From positions 1-36,668 of the forward strand of contig JBGVOE010000096.1 of NCBI GenBank assembly GCA_045126355.1: a stretch of DNA of 36,668 nt. The letters run 5' to 3'. Shown piece after piece: positions 1-8,540 of the stretch. The DNA is from CAZSIA01 sp045126355. GTDB taxonomy: Bacteria > Bacillota_I > Bacilli_A > Acholeplasmatales > Anaeroplasmataceae. A program made the translations under genes and the position numbers. The notes under the pieces were generated by a model. The model had not been told where the DNA came from and did not search any database. It was given only the letters and a program-made list of their open reading frames with translations. How positions within the stretch are numbered: position 1 is the first letter of the stretch; each line of letters begins with the position of its first letter.

Positions 1-51
1 TATCAAGCTAAAATACACTTGAAAATTCCATCCTTTTTACATATACATTTA

Positions 52-126
52 TTTGTAGTGACATACATTGAAAGTTTGTTGTGTAAAACATACATAGTTA
101 TTTGTTGTGGTATACTAACATACACG
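52..126. repeat. Three imperfect direct repeats, possible IS end
   Basis: Three related units start at 52, 75 and 101. Each begins TTTGTnGTG and ends in ACATACA, with a variable middle. Arrays of such units occur at the ends of some insertion sequences (IS21 type), and a related sequence lies at 29618-29653. No transposase is visible in the window, so the assignment is inference. Confidence 0.3.
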
Positions 127-142
127 ATTATTTAATATATCG

Positions 143-181
143 AAAAAAATACCCTACATAGAGTGAATTCTATATAGGGTA
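143..181 (-). terminator. Terminator of gpmI
   Basis: The inverted repeat TACCCTA...TAGGGTA (150-181) is followed on the minus strand by a T-run (complement of 143-149). It lies directly downstream of the gpmI stop codon. Confidence 0.8.
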
Positions 182-188
182 ATTTTTA

Positions 189-1766
189 TTATTTAATTAA
201 TGGTTTTTCCCAAACACTTGGAGCTTCTAAACCAAACATTTTTACAACTGTTGGAGCAACGTTTGCTAATCCACCAACAACTTCACCATCAATTTCATAT
301 TTAACTTCATCATCAACGATAATGAATGGAACTGGGTTTAATGAGTGAGCTGTTCTAACTGAAATAACACCTTTTTTGTTTGCTTCTAACATTTCATCTG
401 CGTTACCATGGTCAGCTGTAATTAATAATGTATAACCAGCTTCTTTACATGCTTTCCATACTCTTGCAAGTGCTAAGTCTAAAGCTTCCATTGAACAAAT
501 TGTTGCTGCTAAGTTACCTGTATGACCTACCATGTCACCGTTTGGATAGTTACAACGGATGAAATCATATTCTTTTGTTTGTAATACTTTAATAATTTCA
601 TCTGTAATTTCTGCACTCTTCATCCATGGTCTTTCATCAAATGATACATTATCAGATGGAATTTCAACATAAGTTTCTAATTCTTCACTGTATTTACCAC
701 TCTTATTACCGTTCCAGAAGTAAGTAACGTGTCCATATTTTTGAGTTTCAGAAATTGCATATTGTTTTTTACCAGCTTTTACTAATACTTCACTTAATGT
801 ATTTGTAATTTCTGGTGGAGATACTAAGAAATTCTTAGGTAAGTTTAAGTCACCATCATATTGTAATAATCCAGCATAAACAACTTTAGGGAATCTTACG
901 CGATCAAATTCATTGAATTCTTCCATATCGAATGCTTTAGAAATTTCAATTGCACGGTCACCACGGAAGTTGAATAATACAACTGAGTCATTATCAACGA
1001 TTTCGCCAACTGCCTTACCATCTTTTGCGATTACAAATGCTGGTAAATCTTGGTCGATTAATCCTGGGTTTTCATTACGGTATGTTTCAATAGCTTCAGC
1101 TGCAGTAGCAAATTGTCTACCTAATCCTAATACATGAGTTTTCCAACCTGCTTCAACCATACCCCAGTTTGCTTCATAGCGGTCCATTGTAATTTTCATA
1201 CGTCCACCACCACTAGCGATCATTGCATTAAAGTTTTCATCATTTAATTCATTTAATACTGTCTCTAATTGTTCAACATAAGTTAAGGCACTTGTAGCTG
1301 GAACGTCACGACCATCTAACATGATGTGTACTCTAACGTTTTTAACACCTTGTGCTTTACTTGCTCTTAACATTGATAATAAGTGTGAAATGTTAGAGTG
1401 TACATTACCATCACTTAATAATCCCATGAAATGTAATGTAGAGTTATGTTCTTTAACATTATTAACTACATTAGTCCATGTTGCTGAAGAGTAGATTTTT
1501 CCAGATTCAATTGATTCATTTACAAGTTTTGCTCCTTGAGAGTAAACTTGACCACATCCTAATGCATTGTGTCCTACTTCACTATTACCCATATCTGAGT
1601 CTTCAGGAAGACCAACTGCAGTACCATGTGCTTTAAGTCTTGTTGATGGGTAGTTAGCTAATAAATAATCTAATGTAGGTGTGTTTGCTAATGTAACAGC
1701 ATCACCTAAACCAGTCTTTGAAAAACCAACACCATCCATAATTACTAATAAAATAGGTTTTTTCAT
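189..1766 (-). CDS. gpmI: 2,3-bisphosphoglycerate-independent phosphoglycerate mutase
   Basis: This enzyme interconverts 3- and 2-phosphoglycerate in cytoplasmic glycolysis, using two metal ions and a phosphoserine intermediate. The 525-residue product is close to the usual family length of about 510. Visible motifs are the N-terminal metal-binding LLVIMDGVG (Asp11), the nucleophile serine in DMGNSEVGH (around residue 62), the substrate-loop sequence LDGRDVP, and the C-terminal metal sites VGHTGN and TADHGNADEM. The start is an ATG preceded by AGGAGG, and a promoter lies upstream on the minus strand. It is a single gene with its own promoter and terminator, not part of a gap-pgk-tpi-eno cluster in this window. 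Confidence 0.97.
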   Translation of the reverse strand: MKKPILLVIMDGVGFSKTGLGDAVTLANTPTLDYLLANYPSTRLKAHGTAVGLPEDSDMGNSEVGHNALGCGQVYSQGAKLVNESIESGKIYSSATWTNVVNNVKEHNSTLHFMGLLSDGNVHSNISHLLSMLRASKAQGVKNVRVHIMLDGRDVPATSALTYVEQLETVLNELNDENFNAMIASGGGRMKITMDRYEANWGMVEAGWKTHVLGLGRQFATAAEAIETYRNENPGLIDQDLPAFVIAKDGKAVGEIVDNDSVVLFNFRGDRAIEISKAFDMEEFNEFDRVRFPKVVYAGLLQYDGDLNLPKNFLVSPPEITNTLSEVLVKAGKKQYAISETQKYGHVTYFWNGNKSGKYSEELETYVEIPSDNVSFDERPWMKSAEITDEIIKVLQTKEYDFIRCNYPNGDMVGHTGNLAATICSMEALDLALARVWKACKEAGYTLLITADHGNADEMLEANKKGVISVRTAHSLNPVPFIIVDDEVKYEIDGEVVGGLANVAPTVVKMFGLEAPSVWEKPLIK

Positions 1767-1796
1767 ATCTATATCCTCCTAATTAATACCAAAAGT

Positions 1797-1826
1797 ATTA
1801 TATCACAATAATTAAAAATGTATCAA
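1797..1826 (-). promoter_or_regulatory. gpmI promoter
   Basis: On the minus strand TTGATA (complement of 1821-1826), an 18-nt spacer and TATAAT (complement of 1797-1802) form a near-consensus sigma-A promoter ahead of the gpmI RBS. Confidence 0.6.
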
Positions 1827-1861
1827 GAAAAACGCAAGATAATTTAATAAATTATGTTTTA

Positions 1862-1890
1862 TTGTAATACTTAATAATTAGTGCTACAAT
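1862..1890 (+). promoter_or_regulatory. Promoter of the YwaF-like gene
   Basis: TTGTAA (1862-1867), a 17-nt spacer and TACAAT (1885-1890) lie 24 nt before the preferred start codon. Confidence 0.55.
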
Positions 1891-1914
1891 TTAAATAAGG
1901 AAGTGAATATAAAT

Positions 1915-2670
1915 ATGAAATTTGAACTTTGGTCATTTTGGCATTTTTTATATATGATTTCACCTTTTATTATTTTTTTAATTATTTATCTTTTAACTAA
2001 AAAAATGAGTGAAAAAAATAAATATATCTTAGGTATTATTTTAGGAAGTATTTCTATTTTTATTTTAATAATAAGAAATATCGATATTTATATTAGAAGT
2101 GGATGGGATTTAGAAGTAATACCACTGCAGGTTTGTCATATTGGTAGTGTGATAGCGGGACTTGCTTTAATTTTGAAAAAGAAATGGTTAATACTAACTG
2201 CATTTTGTTTTAATTTAATACCTGCCTTTTTAGCTATGTTATTTGCAGATTCTTTAGCTAATTATGATACACTTTTAAAAATAAGACCACAAACATATAT
2301 TTGGGGACATATCTTTATTGTTGTTTGTGCTTTATATGGAGCATTTATCTATTTACCAAAATTAAAGAAAAGTGATTTAATTAAAGCTATTTGTTTTGTT
2401 AGTATTATGGCAGTATGCGCTATTATTTGTAACAGTTTATTTAGAGTTTTATTAAACTGGGAACCTAATTATTTTTATCTATATAACTATAAAGGAACAC
2501 CTCTAAAATTTTTATATAATGTGTGCGAAATGTCTACATATGGGTGGTTTAGTATCAACTGGTTTTATACATTAACACTTTTAATTGTATTTATAGGTGT
2601 ATTTATAGGAATGTTTTATGTTTGTAAGTTAGTTATTAATAAAATAAAAATAGCAAATAACTTAAATTGA
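1915..2670 (+). CDS. YwaF/TIGR02206-like integral membrane protein
   Basis: This is a 251-residue polytopic membrane protein with about seven hydrophobic segments. The pattern resembles the TIGR02206 family (B. subtilis YwaF), whose function is unknown. Short conserved-looking features are WSFWHFLYM at the N-terminus, a PLQVCHIG segment near residue 80, and a CEMSTYGWFSINWF segment near the last membrane spans. The ATG at 1915 is preferred because the AAGGAAG ribosome site is spaced about 11 nt from it. An upstream in-frame GTG at 1903 abuts that site too closely. The gene stands alone with its own promoter. The family assignment rests on recalled pattern, not on an alignment. Confidence 0.7.
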   Translation: MKFELWSFWHFLYMISPFIIFLIIYLLTKKMSEKNKYILGIILGSISIFILIIRNIDIYIRSGWDLEVIPLQVCHIGSVIAGLALILKKKWLILTAFCFNLIPAFLAMLFADSLANYDTLLKIRPQTYIWGHIFIVVCALYGAFIYLPKLKKSDLIKAICFVSIMAVCAIICNSLFRVLLNWEPNYFYLYNYKGTPLKFLYNVCEMSTYGWFSINWFYTLTLLIVFIGVFIGMFYVCKLVINKIKIANNLN

Positions 2671-2716
2671 TGATATACTATTACTAATAAGTAATAATAC
2701 ATTTCGTGGAGGATTT

Positions 2717-3220
2717 ATGAAGAGAATAGCGAAATTTGAAAAAGTTAGTTTTGAACAATTTCAAAGTGGCTTTGACAATCTATTTAGTGTAGAAGAATTA
2801 AGAGAAATATATGAAGAGTTGCCACTACCAAAAAGAGCGACTAAAGGAAGTGCGGGTTATGATTTCTTTGCACCTTTTGATATAACATTAGCGCCTGGAC
2901 AAACTATTAAAATTTCAACTGGTATCAGAGCTAAGATGGAAGATAATTGGGTATTAAAATTATATCCTAGAAGTGGTTTAGGTTTTAAATTTAGATTACA
3001 ACTTAATAACACAGTAGGAATAATTGACAGTGATTACTACTATTCTAGTAATGAAGGACATATCTTCGCTAAGATTACTAATGATTCTAATGAAGGAAAA
3101 ACAGTAAGTATTAAAAAGTTTACTGGTTTTATTCAAGGTATTTTCTTAGAATATGGAATTACATATGATGATGAAGTAGAAGAAATCCGTGATGGTGGAT
3201 TTGGTTCGACTACTAAATAG
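2717..3220 (+). CDS. dut: dUTP diphosphatase (dUTPase), trimeric type
   Basis: It hydrolyses dUTP to dUMP and pyrophosphate, keeping uracil out of DNA and supplying dTMP synthesis. The five trimeric dUTPase motifs are present in order: AGYDFFAP (about 46-53), YPRSGLG (about 83-89), GIIDSDYY (about 100-107) with the catalytic Asp, GFIQGIF (about 135-141), and the C-terminal glycine-rich RDGGFGSTTK (158-167) that closes over the nucleotide. The 167 residues include about 35 extra N-terminal residues compared with compact bacterial forms. A GGAGG site precedes the ATG. The transporter gene follows after 14 nt and may be co-transcribed, though no functional link is evident. Confidence 0.93.
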   Translation: MKRIAKFEKVSFEQFQSGFDNLFSVEELREIYEELPLPKRATKGSAGYDFFAPFDITLAPGQTIKISTGIRAKMEDNWVLKLYPRSGLGFKFRLQLNNTVGIIDSDYYYSSNEGHIFAKITNDSNEGKTVSIKKFTGFIQGIFLEYGITYDDEVEEIRDGGFGSTTK

Positions 3221-3234
3221 GGAGGAGTTACAGT

Positions 3235-4752
3235 ATGGAAAAACAATTAAAATTAAATTACAAAAGAACGATGCTTATTGGGTTTGCCTTTTTTACAATC
3301 TTAATGGTATGGCAAGCTTATAACTTCTATTGTCCATTATTTTTAAACACATTACTTTCAGATATTTTACAAGAAAATAACGCAACACAATATAGTGAAT
3401 TTATTGTTGGTGCGATTATGGTATTAGATAATGTCTTAGCTTTATTTATGTTACCAATCTTCGGTAAGTTAAGTGATAAAACAAAAACTAAGTATGGTAA
3501 ACGTATGCCTTATATCATCTTAGGTATGATTGCTACTGTTATCGTATTCCCATTTATGGCGTTATGCTATATTTGGAATAGTTTAGTAGGATTAATCGTT
3601 ACAATGTTAGTTGTATTAGTAATTATGAACATTTACCGTTCACCTGCTGTAGCGTTAATGCCAGACGTTACACCAAAACCATTACGCTCAACAGCTAACG
3701 GTTTAATTAACTTAGTAGGTTATTTTGGTCCTATCTTAATTACTGTTGTTAACATGATTCCTTTCTTAAAAATCGGACGTGATGAGACAAGCTTAGTAAA
3801 ATTATTAGTTCCTGTTGGTGTAGTATTAATTAGTTTAATTGCTTCTATTATTGTATTAGTATTAAAAATTAATGAACCAAAAATCTTAGAAGAAGTAAAA
3901 GACGATTTAGATTTAGGTGAAAAGTTAAGTACAACAGTAGAAAAAGTTGAAGAAAATAAAGAATTAAGTAAAGCTGATAAACGTAATATGTGGATTTTAT
4001 TAGTAGCTGTATGTTTATGGTTTATGTGTTTTAATGCTTTTGAAACATTTAACTCTACTTATACAACTAAGTATTATTCAACATATACTTTATGTGAAAG
4101 CTTATCATTAGAAGAATTTAACGCTTTAGATGAAAATGGTGAAAAAACTATTTATTATATTGAAATAAATGGTGAATATGAAAAAGCTTATGAATATGTA
4201 GAAGGCGCTACTTATTATATGGTTTTAGAAGGAGATAGTGGTAGTGGTGTTGCTTCTACTGGTACAATTATCTTAACAGTAACAAGTGTTATTACATTTG
4301 CGGTAGCTGGTTTCTTTGCTTCAAAATTTGGTAGAAAAGCTTGTGTCTTAGTTGGTGTTGGCTTACTTGCTGTTGGATGTTTCTTAATTTATATATTAGG
4401 TGCAAAATTTGCCTCACCTAGCGCGGTCATTTATTTATACTTTGTGCTACTTGGTATTGGATGGGCACTTATTAACGTTAATAGTTATCCTATGATGGTT
4501 GAAATGAGTAGTCGTGGTAATATTGGTAAATACACAGGATTCTATTATACATCTAGTATGTTAGCTCAATCATTTACTCCTATTCTATTAGGTGCGATTA
4601 TTGCCTTTGTACAAGAAGTTACATTAAAACATTTATTCTTATATTCAACAATTATGGCTATCTTAGCATTTGTTGTATTAATGTTCTTTAAAGAAAATAA
4701 AGCGGCTGTTAAAGATATTAAAGTTGGCTTAGATGCTTTAGATCAAGATTAA
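3235..4752 (+). CDS. GPH/SLC45-type MFS transporter
   Basis: This is a 505-residue major facilitator with about 12 membrane helices, resembling the glycoside-pentoside-hexuronide:cation / SLC45 branch. Support comes from the first-half loop FGKLSDKTKTKYGKRMPYI (about 78-96), RSPAVALMPDVTPKPLRS in the mid N-half, and the second-half loop FFASKFGRKACV. The substrate is probably a sugar, symported with a cation, but it cannot be specified. A charged linker (about 220-250) separates the halves. Between helices 7 and 8 lies an extra hydrophilic segment of about 55 residues, rich in Glu and Tyr, which looks like an external insertion. GGAGG precedes the ATG, and a strong terminator follows. Confidence 0.85.
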   Translation: MEKQLKLNYKRTMLIGFAFFTILMVWQAYNFYCPLFLNTLLSDILQENNATQYSEFIVGAIMVLDNVLALFMLPIFGKLSDKTKTKYGKRMPYIILGMIATVIVFPFMALCYIWNSLVGLIVTMLVVLVIMNIYRSPAVALMPDVTPKPLRSTANGLINLVGYFGPILITVVNMIPFLKIGRDETSLVKLLVPVGVVLISLIASIIVLVLKINEPKILEEVKDDLDLGEKLSTTVEKVEENKELSKADKRNMWILLVAVCLWFMCFNAFETFNSTYTTKYYSTYTLCESLSLEEFNALDENGEKTIYYIEINGEYEKAYEYVEGATYYMVLEGDSGSGVASTGTIILTVTSVITFAVAGFFASKFGRKACVLVGVGLLAVGCFLIYILGAKFASPSAVIYLYFVLLGIGWALINVNSYPMMVEMSSRGNIGKYTGFYYTSSMLAQSFTPILLGAIIAFVQEVTLKHLFLYSTIMAILAFVVLMFFKENKAAVKDIKVGLDALDQD

Positions 4753-4763
4753 TTAAATATTTG

Positions 4764-4790
4764 AGTCTAGTAGAAATACTAGACTTTTTT
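4764..4790 (+). terminator. Terminator after the MFS gene
   Basis: A perfect 9-bp stem, AGTCTAGTA/TACTAGACT, with a GAAA loop is followed by six T. Confidence 0.92.
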
Positions 4791-4819
4791 CTTTTTGTGG
4801 TTGTAAATATATAGCCTAC

Positions 4820-4862
4820 GTTATATAATGTTAACATGATTAATAGTTAACATTGTTAACAA
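4820..4862 (+). promoter_or_regulatory. MarR promoter/operator with GTTAAC repeats
   Basis: A TATAAT box near 4824 is followed by three GTTAAC cores in about 32 nt. They are palindromic and closely spaced, ending about 25 nt before the MarR start. The arrangement suggests autoregulation of the marR-ABC operon by its own first product; this is inference. Confidence 0.55.
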
Positions 4863-4886
4863 TTGTGAAAAAGGGTGAAAATAAAG

Positions 4887-5333
4887 ATGCATAATTTTCG
4901 TAATTTTACGCAAATAATGTATTCGTTTGGGAATTTAGATTATTCGAAATGTTTGAATAATTGTTCTCAGGTAGAATATATTGTTTTACTAAAAATAGAA
5001 GAGTACTTAGAAGAAAATAAGACTAACTTCGTAAATGTAACGAAACTTTCTGAATTATTAAATGTTTCAACACCAGCTGTTTCGAGAGTGTTAAAAAGTT
5101 TAGAAAGTAAAAAGTACATCGTTAGAAATGTTGATGTTTTTTGTAGGAGAAATACTAAAATAAAAATAACTGATTTAGGTAAGAGTGAATTAGCTGAAAA
5201 TAATGATAGGTTAAATAAAATATTTGACACATATTTTCTACAATTACCAAATGAAGAACAAGAAATGTTAATTAATTCTATTGAGAAAATGTATAAAGTA
5301 TTTAATGAAAAATTAAAAGAATGGGGATTATAA
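4887..5333 (+). CDS. MarR-family transcriptional regulator
   Basis: This 148-residue protein has the winged-helix layout of MarR repressors. A dimerisation helix comes first, followed by LSELLNVSTPAVSRVLKSLE (about 53-72, helix-turn-helix) and the wing VFCRRNTKIKITDLGKSEL. A C-terminal helical pair follows. It lies 3 nt upstream of the ABC transporter gene and almost certainly controls it. The GTTAAC repeats in its promoter are the likely operator. The ATG at 4887 is chosen because the AGGGTGA site sits at normal spacing from it. An in-frame GTG at 4875 has no spaced ribosome site. The inducing ligand is unknown, but such pairs commonly respond to antimicrobial peptides or toxic small molecules. 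Confidence 0.85.
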   Translation: MHNFRNFTQIMYSFGNLDYSKCLNNCSQVEYIVLLKIEEYLEENKTNFVNVTKLSELLNVSTPAVSRVLKSLESKKYIVRNVDVFCRRNTKIKITDLGKSELAENNDRLNKIFDTYFLQLPNEEQEMLINSIEKMYKVFNEKLKEWGL

Positions 5334-5336
5334 GAG

Positions 5337-8327
5337 ATGTTATTGTTAAAAGATATTGTTAAAAATTATCAAACTGGTACTGAAACTGTAAATGCCTTAA
5401 AAGGAGTAAGTATTTCATTTCGTAAAAGTGAATTCGTTTCTATTTTAGGTCAAAGTGGTTGTGGGAAGACAACTTTACTTAATATTGTTGGTGGCTTAGA
5501 CCGTTATACTAGTGGGGACCTAGTTATTAATGGTAGAAGTACAAAAGATTATTTAGATAAAGACTGGGATACATATCGAAATCACTCTATTGGGTTTGTT
5601 TTCCAAAGTTATAATCTTATCACACATCAAACTGTATTAGCTAACGTTGAATTAGCTCTTACTTTATCTGGTGTAAGTAAGGAAGAAAGAAGACAAAGAG
5701 CTATAAAAGCATTAGAACGTGTTGGATTAGGTAACCAATTAAAGAAAAAACCAACTCAAATGAGTGGTGGACAAATGCAACGTGTAGCGATAGCGAGAGC
5801 GTTAGTTAATGACCCTGATATTTTATTAGCTGATGAACCTACTGGTGCTTTAGACTCAAATACAAGTGTTCAAATCATGGAAATTTTAAAAGAAATTTCT
5901 AAAGAAAAATTAGTAATCATGGTTACACATAACGGTGATTTAGCGGAAGAATACTCAACAAGAATTATTCGTTTACATGACGGTATGGTTACTAGTGATA
6001 CTAACCCTTATTCTGAGGCTGAACTTAAAGCTGATGAAGCAAAAGAAGAAAAACATGAAACAGTTAAAAAGAGCAAAAGACAAATGTCACTTTTTACAGC
6101 ATTGTCATTATCATTTAATAACTTAATGACTAAAAAAGGAAGAACGATTTTAACTGCTTTTGCGGGTAGTATTGGTATTATTGGTATTGCCTTAATCTTA
6201 TCACTTTCTAATGGTATTCAAACATTTATTGATCAAGTCCAAGAAGAGACACTATCAAGTTATCCTGTATATATTCAAGAAGAAACAACCGATCTTTCTT
6301 CAATGTTAAATAATTTTATGCAGACACAAATTGCTAATGGTGAACATGATTTAGATAAAGTATATTCAAATTCAACTGTTTTAGAGTTATTTAATTCACT
6401 AAATAAATTAGGCGAAGTAAAAAACAATTTAAAAGATTTCAAAAAATTCTTAATTGAAAATAAAACTGTTCATGCTGAATATATTTCGGCTATTCAATAT
6501 TCATACAACCTAGATATACAAATAGTTAATGTTAATAAAGATGGAGATGTTACTAAAGCTAATCCATCAGAGTTGATGCAATTAATTATGGATGCTATGT
6601 TTGGTTCTAGTATGAATGATATTGCTACTGAGATGATGCCATTTGGTGAAGCTATGATGGGCGGCGGAATTCAAAATAATTTCTGCGAAATTGTTCCAGC
6701 TAACGATGGCGCTGTAGTTAATGAAATGATTTATAATCAATATGATTTAATTTATGGTGATTGGCCAAAAGCATATGATGAAATGATTTTAATTGTTAAT
6801 CAAAACAATGAAATCAGTGACTTAGCCTTATATTCATTAGGTATTAAAGACCAAGATGAGTTTAAACAATTATTTGAAGCATGGCAAAATGGCGAAGAAA
6901 TGAAGTCTGAATTATCTTCTTATACATATAAAGAAATTACTGAATTAACTTATAAACTAGTATTACCTACTGATTATTATGCAGACGATAATGAAGATGG
7001 TGTTTGGGAAGATAAGAGTGAAGATCCTACACATTTAAAATGGTTATATTCTTCTAAAGCTACTCCACTTAAAATCACTGGTATTATTCGTCCTGCTGAA
7101 GGAGTATCATCTACAGCTTTAACTGGTTCAATTGGATACACTTATAAATTAACTGAATGGTATATTAATCAAATCAATAATTCAGATATTGTAAAACAAC
7201 AAAAAGAAAGCACAAATAAAAATGTTATTGGTGGCCTATATTTCCCAACACCTGATAATATTCCACAAACAAAAGATGAAAAGTTAGTTAAAATTAATGA
7301 ACATTTAGCTTCATTAAACATTATAGAAAAAGTTAAATTATGTAAACAAATCTTAACTACAGCTGATGATGATTATTTAGAAAAAGCTTATTATAATCAT
7401 ATGGCAACAGATAATCCAGATGAAGAAATGATGAAACAAACATTAATTTCATACGCTGTTAAAGTTGGAACTCCAGAAGATAAAGCTAAGGAAATGGTTG
7501 ATGGTTTAGCAGAAAACGGACAATTAGAAAAATATTATAAAGAGTCATTTATAATGATGGAAAAAAGTAAATACCAAATGCAAATTTCTATGAGCTTAGC
7601 TGGAAAGACTAACGATGAAATAATCGCGATGGTTGATGATTTATTAGCTAATGCAGATGAAGCTAAAGTTAATTTTATCTATGAAACATTTATTCCTACA
7701 GGATTAAGTGAATTAACATATGAAGAAGTACTTGATTTATTAGGTGTAGTTGATTTAGATGACCCAAGCGCTATTAGTATTTACGCAAAAGATTTCCATG
7801 GTAAAGAAGATATCGCTGATTTAATTAAGTTATATAACAGTGGGGCTACTGAAGAAAATCAAATATCATATACTGACTATGTTGCATTAGTTATGAGTGG
7901 TGTATCTACAATTATTGACGCTATTAGTTATATCTTAATTGGATTCGTATCAGTTTCACTTGTTGTATCAAGTATTATGATTGGTATTATTACATATATC
8001 TCAGTATTAGAAAGAACAAAAGAAATTGGTATCTTAAGAGCTGTTGGTGCTTCAAAACGTGATGTATCAAGAGTATTTACTGCTGAAACTATTATTGAAG
8101 GATTTGCGGCAGGTGCAATTGGTATTGCGGTTACAATCGTATTGTGTTTGATTTTAAATGCAATCCTATATTCGTTAAGTGGTCTGCCAGGATTAAAAGC
8201 AATCCTTCCTCCTAAAGCTGGTGTTGTATTAGTATTAATTAGTATATTATTAACTTTAGTTGCTGGATTCTTCCCATCACGCTTAGCCGCTAAGAAAGAT
8301 CCTGTTGAAGCATTAAGAACTGAATAA
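5337..8327 (+). CDS. ABC transporter, ATPase fused to a FtsX/MacB-type permease
   Basis: This 996-residue single-chain half-transporter has its nucleotide-binding domain in residues 1-230. Motifs are Walker A GQSGCGKTTLL, Q-loop VFQSYNLI, signature MSGGQMQRVAIARAL, Walker B ILLADEPTGALD and H-loop MVTHN. A charged linker leads to a first membrane helix near 270-295, a long external domain of about 550 residues, and three C-terminal helices of the FtsX fold ending in FFPSRLAAKKDPVEALRTE. That layout matches type VII mechanotransmission transporters (MacB, LolCDE, BceAB) that move or sense molecules without a classical membrane channel. MarR control suggests a stress or antimicrobial response. 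The start follows the marR stop by 3 nt with a weak site, so translational coupling is likely. Confidence 0.9.
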   Translation: MLLLKDIVKNYQTGTETVNALKGVSISFRKSEFVSILGQSGCGKTTLLNIVGGLDRYTSGDLVINGRSTKDYLDKDWDTYRNHSIGFVFQSYNLITHQTVLANVELALTLSGVSKEERRQRAIKALERVGLGNQLKKKPTQMSGGQMQRVAIARALVNDPDILLADEPTGALDSNTSVQIMEILKEISKEKLVIMVTHNGDLAEEYSTRIIRLHDGMVTSDTNPYSEAELKADEAKEEKHETVKKSKRQMSLFTALSLSFNNLMTKKGRTILTAFAGSIGIIGIALILSLSNGIQTFIDQVQEETLSSYPVYIQEETTDLSSMLNNFMQTQIANGEHDLDKVYSNSTVLELFNSLNKLGEVKNNLKDFKKFLIENKTVHAEYISAIQYSYNLDIQIVNVNKDGDVTKANPSELMQLIMDAMFGSSMNDIATEMMPFGEAMMGGGIQNNFCEIVPANDGAVVNEMIYNQYDLIYGDWPKAYDEMILIVNQNNEISDLALYSLGIKDQDEFKQLFEAWQNGEEMKSELSSYTYKEITELTYKLVLPTDYYADDNEDGVWEDKSEDPTHLKWLYSSKATPLKITGIIRPAEGVSSTALTGSIGYTYKLTEWYINQINNSDIVKQQKESTNKNVIGGLYFPTPDNIPQTKDEKLVKINEHLASLNIIEKVKLCKQILTTADDDYLEKAYYNHMATDNPDEEMMKQTLISYAVKVGTPEDKAKEMVDGLAENGQLEKYYKESFIMMEKSKYQMQISMSLAGKTNDEIIAMVDDLLANADEAKVNFIYETFIPTGLSELTYEEVLDLLGVVDLDDPSAISIYAKDFHGKEDIADLIKLYNSGATEENQISYTDYVALVMSGVSTIIDAISYILIGFVSVSLVVSSIMIGIITYISVLERTKEIGILRAVGASKRDVSRVFTAETIIEGFAAGAIGIAVTIVLCLILNAILYSLSGLPGLKAILPPKAGVVLVLISILLTLVAGFFPSRLAAKKDPVEALRTE

Positions 8328-8337
8328 ATTATATTAG

Positions 8338-8368
8338 AAAGGGTTGCTGCGGCAACTCTTTTGTTTTT
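8338..8368 (+). terminator. Terminator of the marR-ABC operon
   Basis: A stem AAAGGGTTGC/GCAACTCTTT with a TGCG loop is followed by a T-rich tail. It lies 10 nt after the ABC stop codon. Confidence 0.88.
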
Positions 8369-8373
8369 AATAA

Positions 8374-8401
8374 TTGACAATATATTTTAATCATTTATAA
8401 T
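8374..8401 (+). promoter_or_regulatory. Promoter of the THF riboswitch transcript
   Basis: A consensus TTGACA (8374-8379), a 16-nt spacer and TATAAT (8396-8401) lie just upstream of the aptamer. Confidence 0.7.
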
Positions 8402-8409
8402 TAAATCGA

Positions 8410-8540
8410 ACAGAGATGTTATGAAGCGTAAAGTGCCATACTTTAGGATGAAGGAGTATGGACGAACACATATTGTTGTGGCGGTTTCATAACAAGTCCG
8501 CTGTAATAGATGCGGATCTCTAAATTGGAGGTCTTTTTTT
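8410..8540 (+). ncRNA. THF (tetrahydrofolate) riboswitch
   Basis: The layout matches class I THF aptamers. An outer stem ACAG/CTGT (8410-8413, 8501-8504) encloses GTTATGAA/TTCATAAC (8418-8425, 8486-8493). After GCGTAAAGTG come a CCATAC-type hairpin and a CACA/TTGTG hairpin, and the conserved-looking 3' segment GTCCGCT closes the aptamer. The expression platform is GATCTC/GAGGTC (8515-8533) followed by seven T, and it also covers the SD GGAGG next to the ATG. AGAGAT (8412-8417) is complementary to ATCTCT (8516-8521), so closing the outer stem should free the terminator arm. This gives an OFF switch with ligand, as known for this class. The downstream folate-type transporter supports the call. 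Confidence 0.85.

Noticed and set aside
913..1137. Plus-strand open frame opposite gpmI
   Set aside because: It lies wholly inside a well-supported enzyme gene on the other strand and has no ribosome site or recognisable motif.
7928..8380. 150-residue minus-strand frame over the ABC transporter end
   Set aside because: Antisense to conserved permease helices and running through the terminator; a shadow of the real gene.
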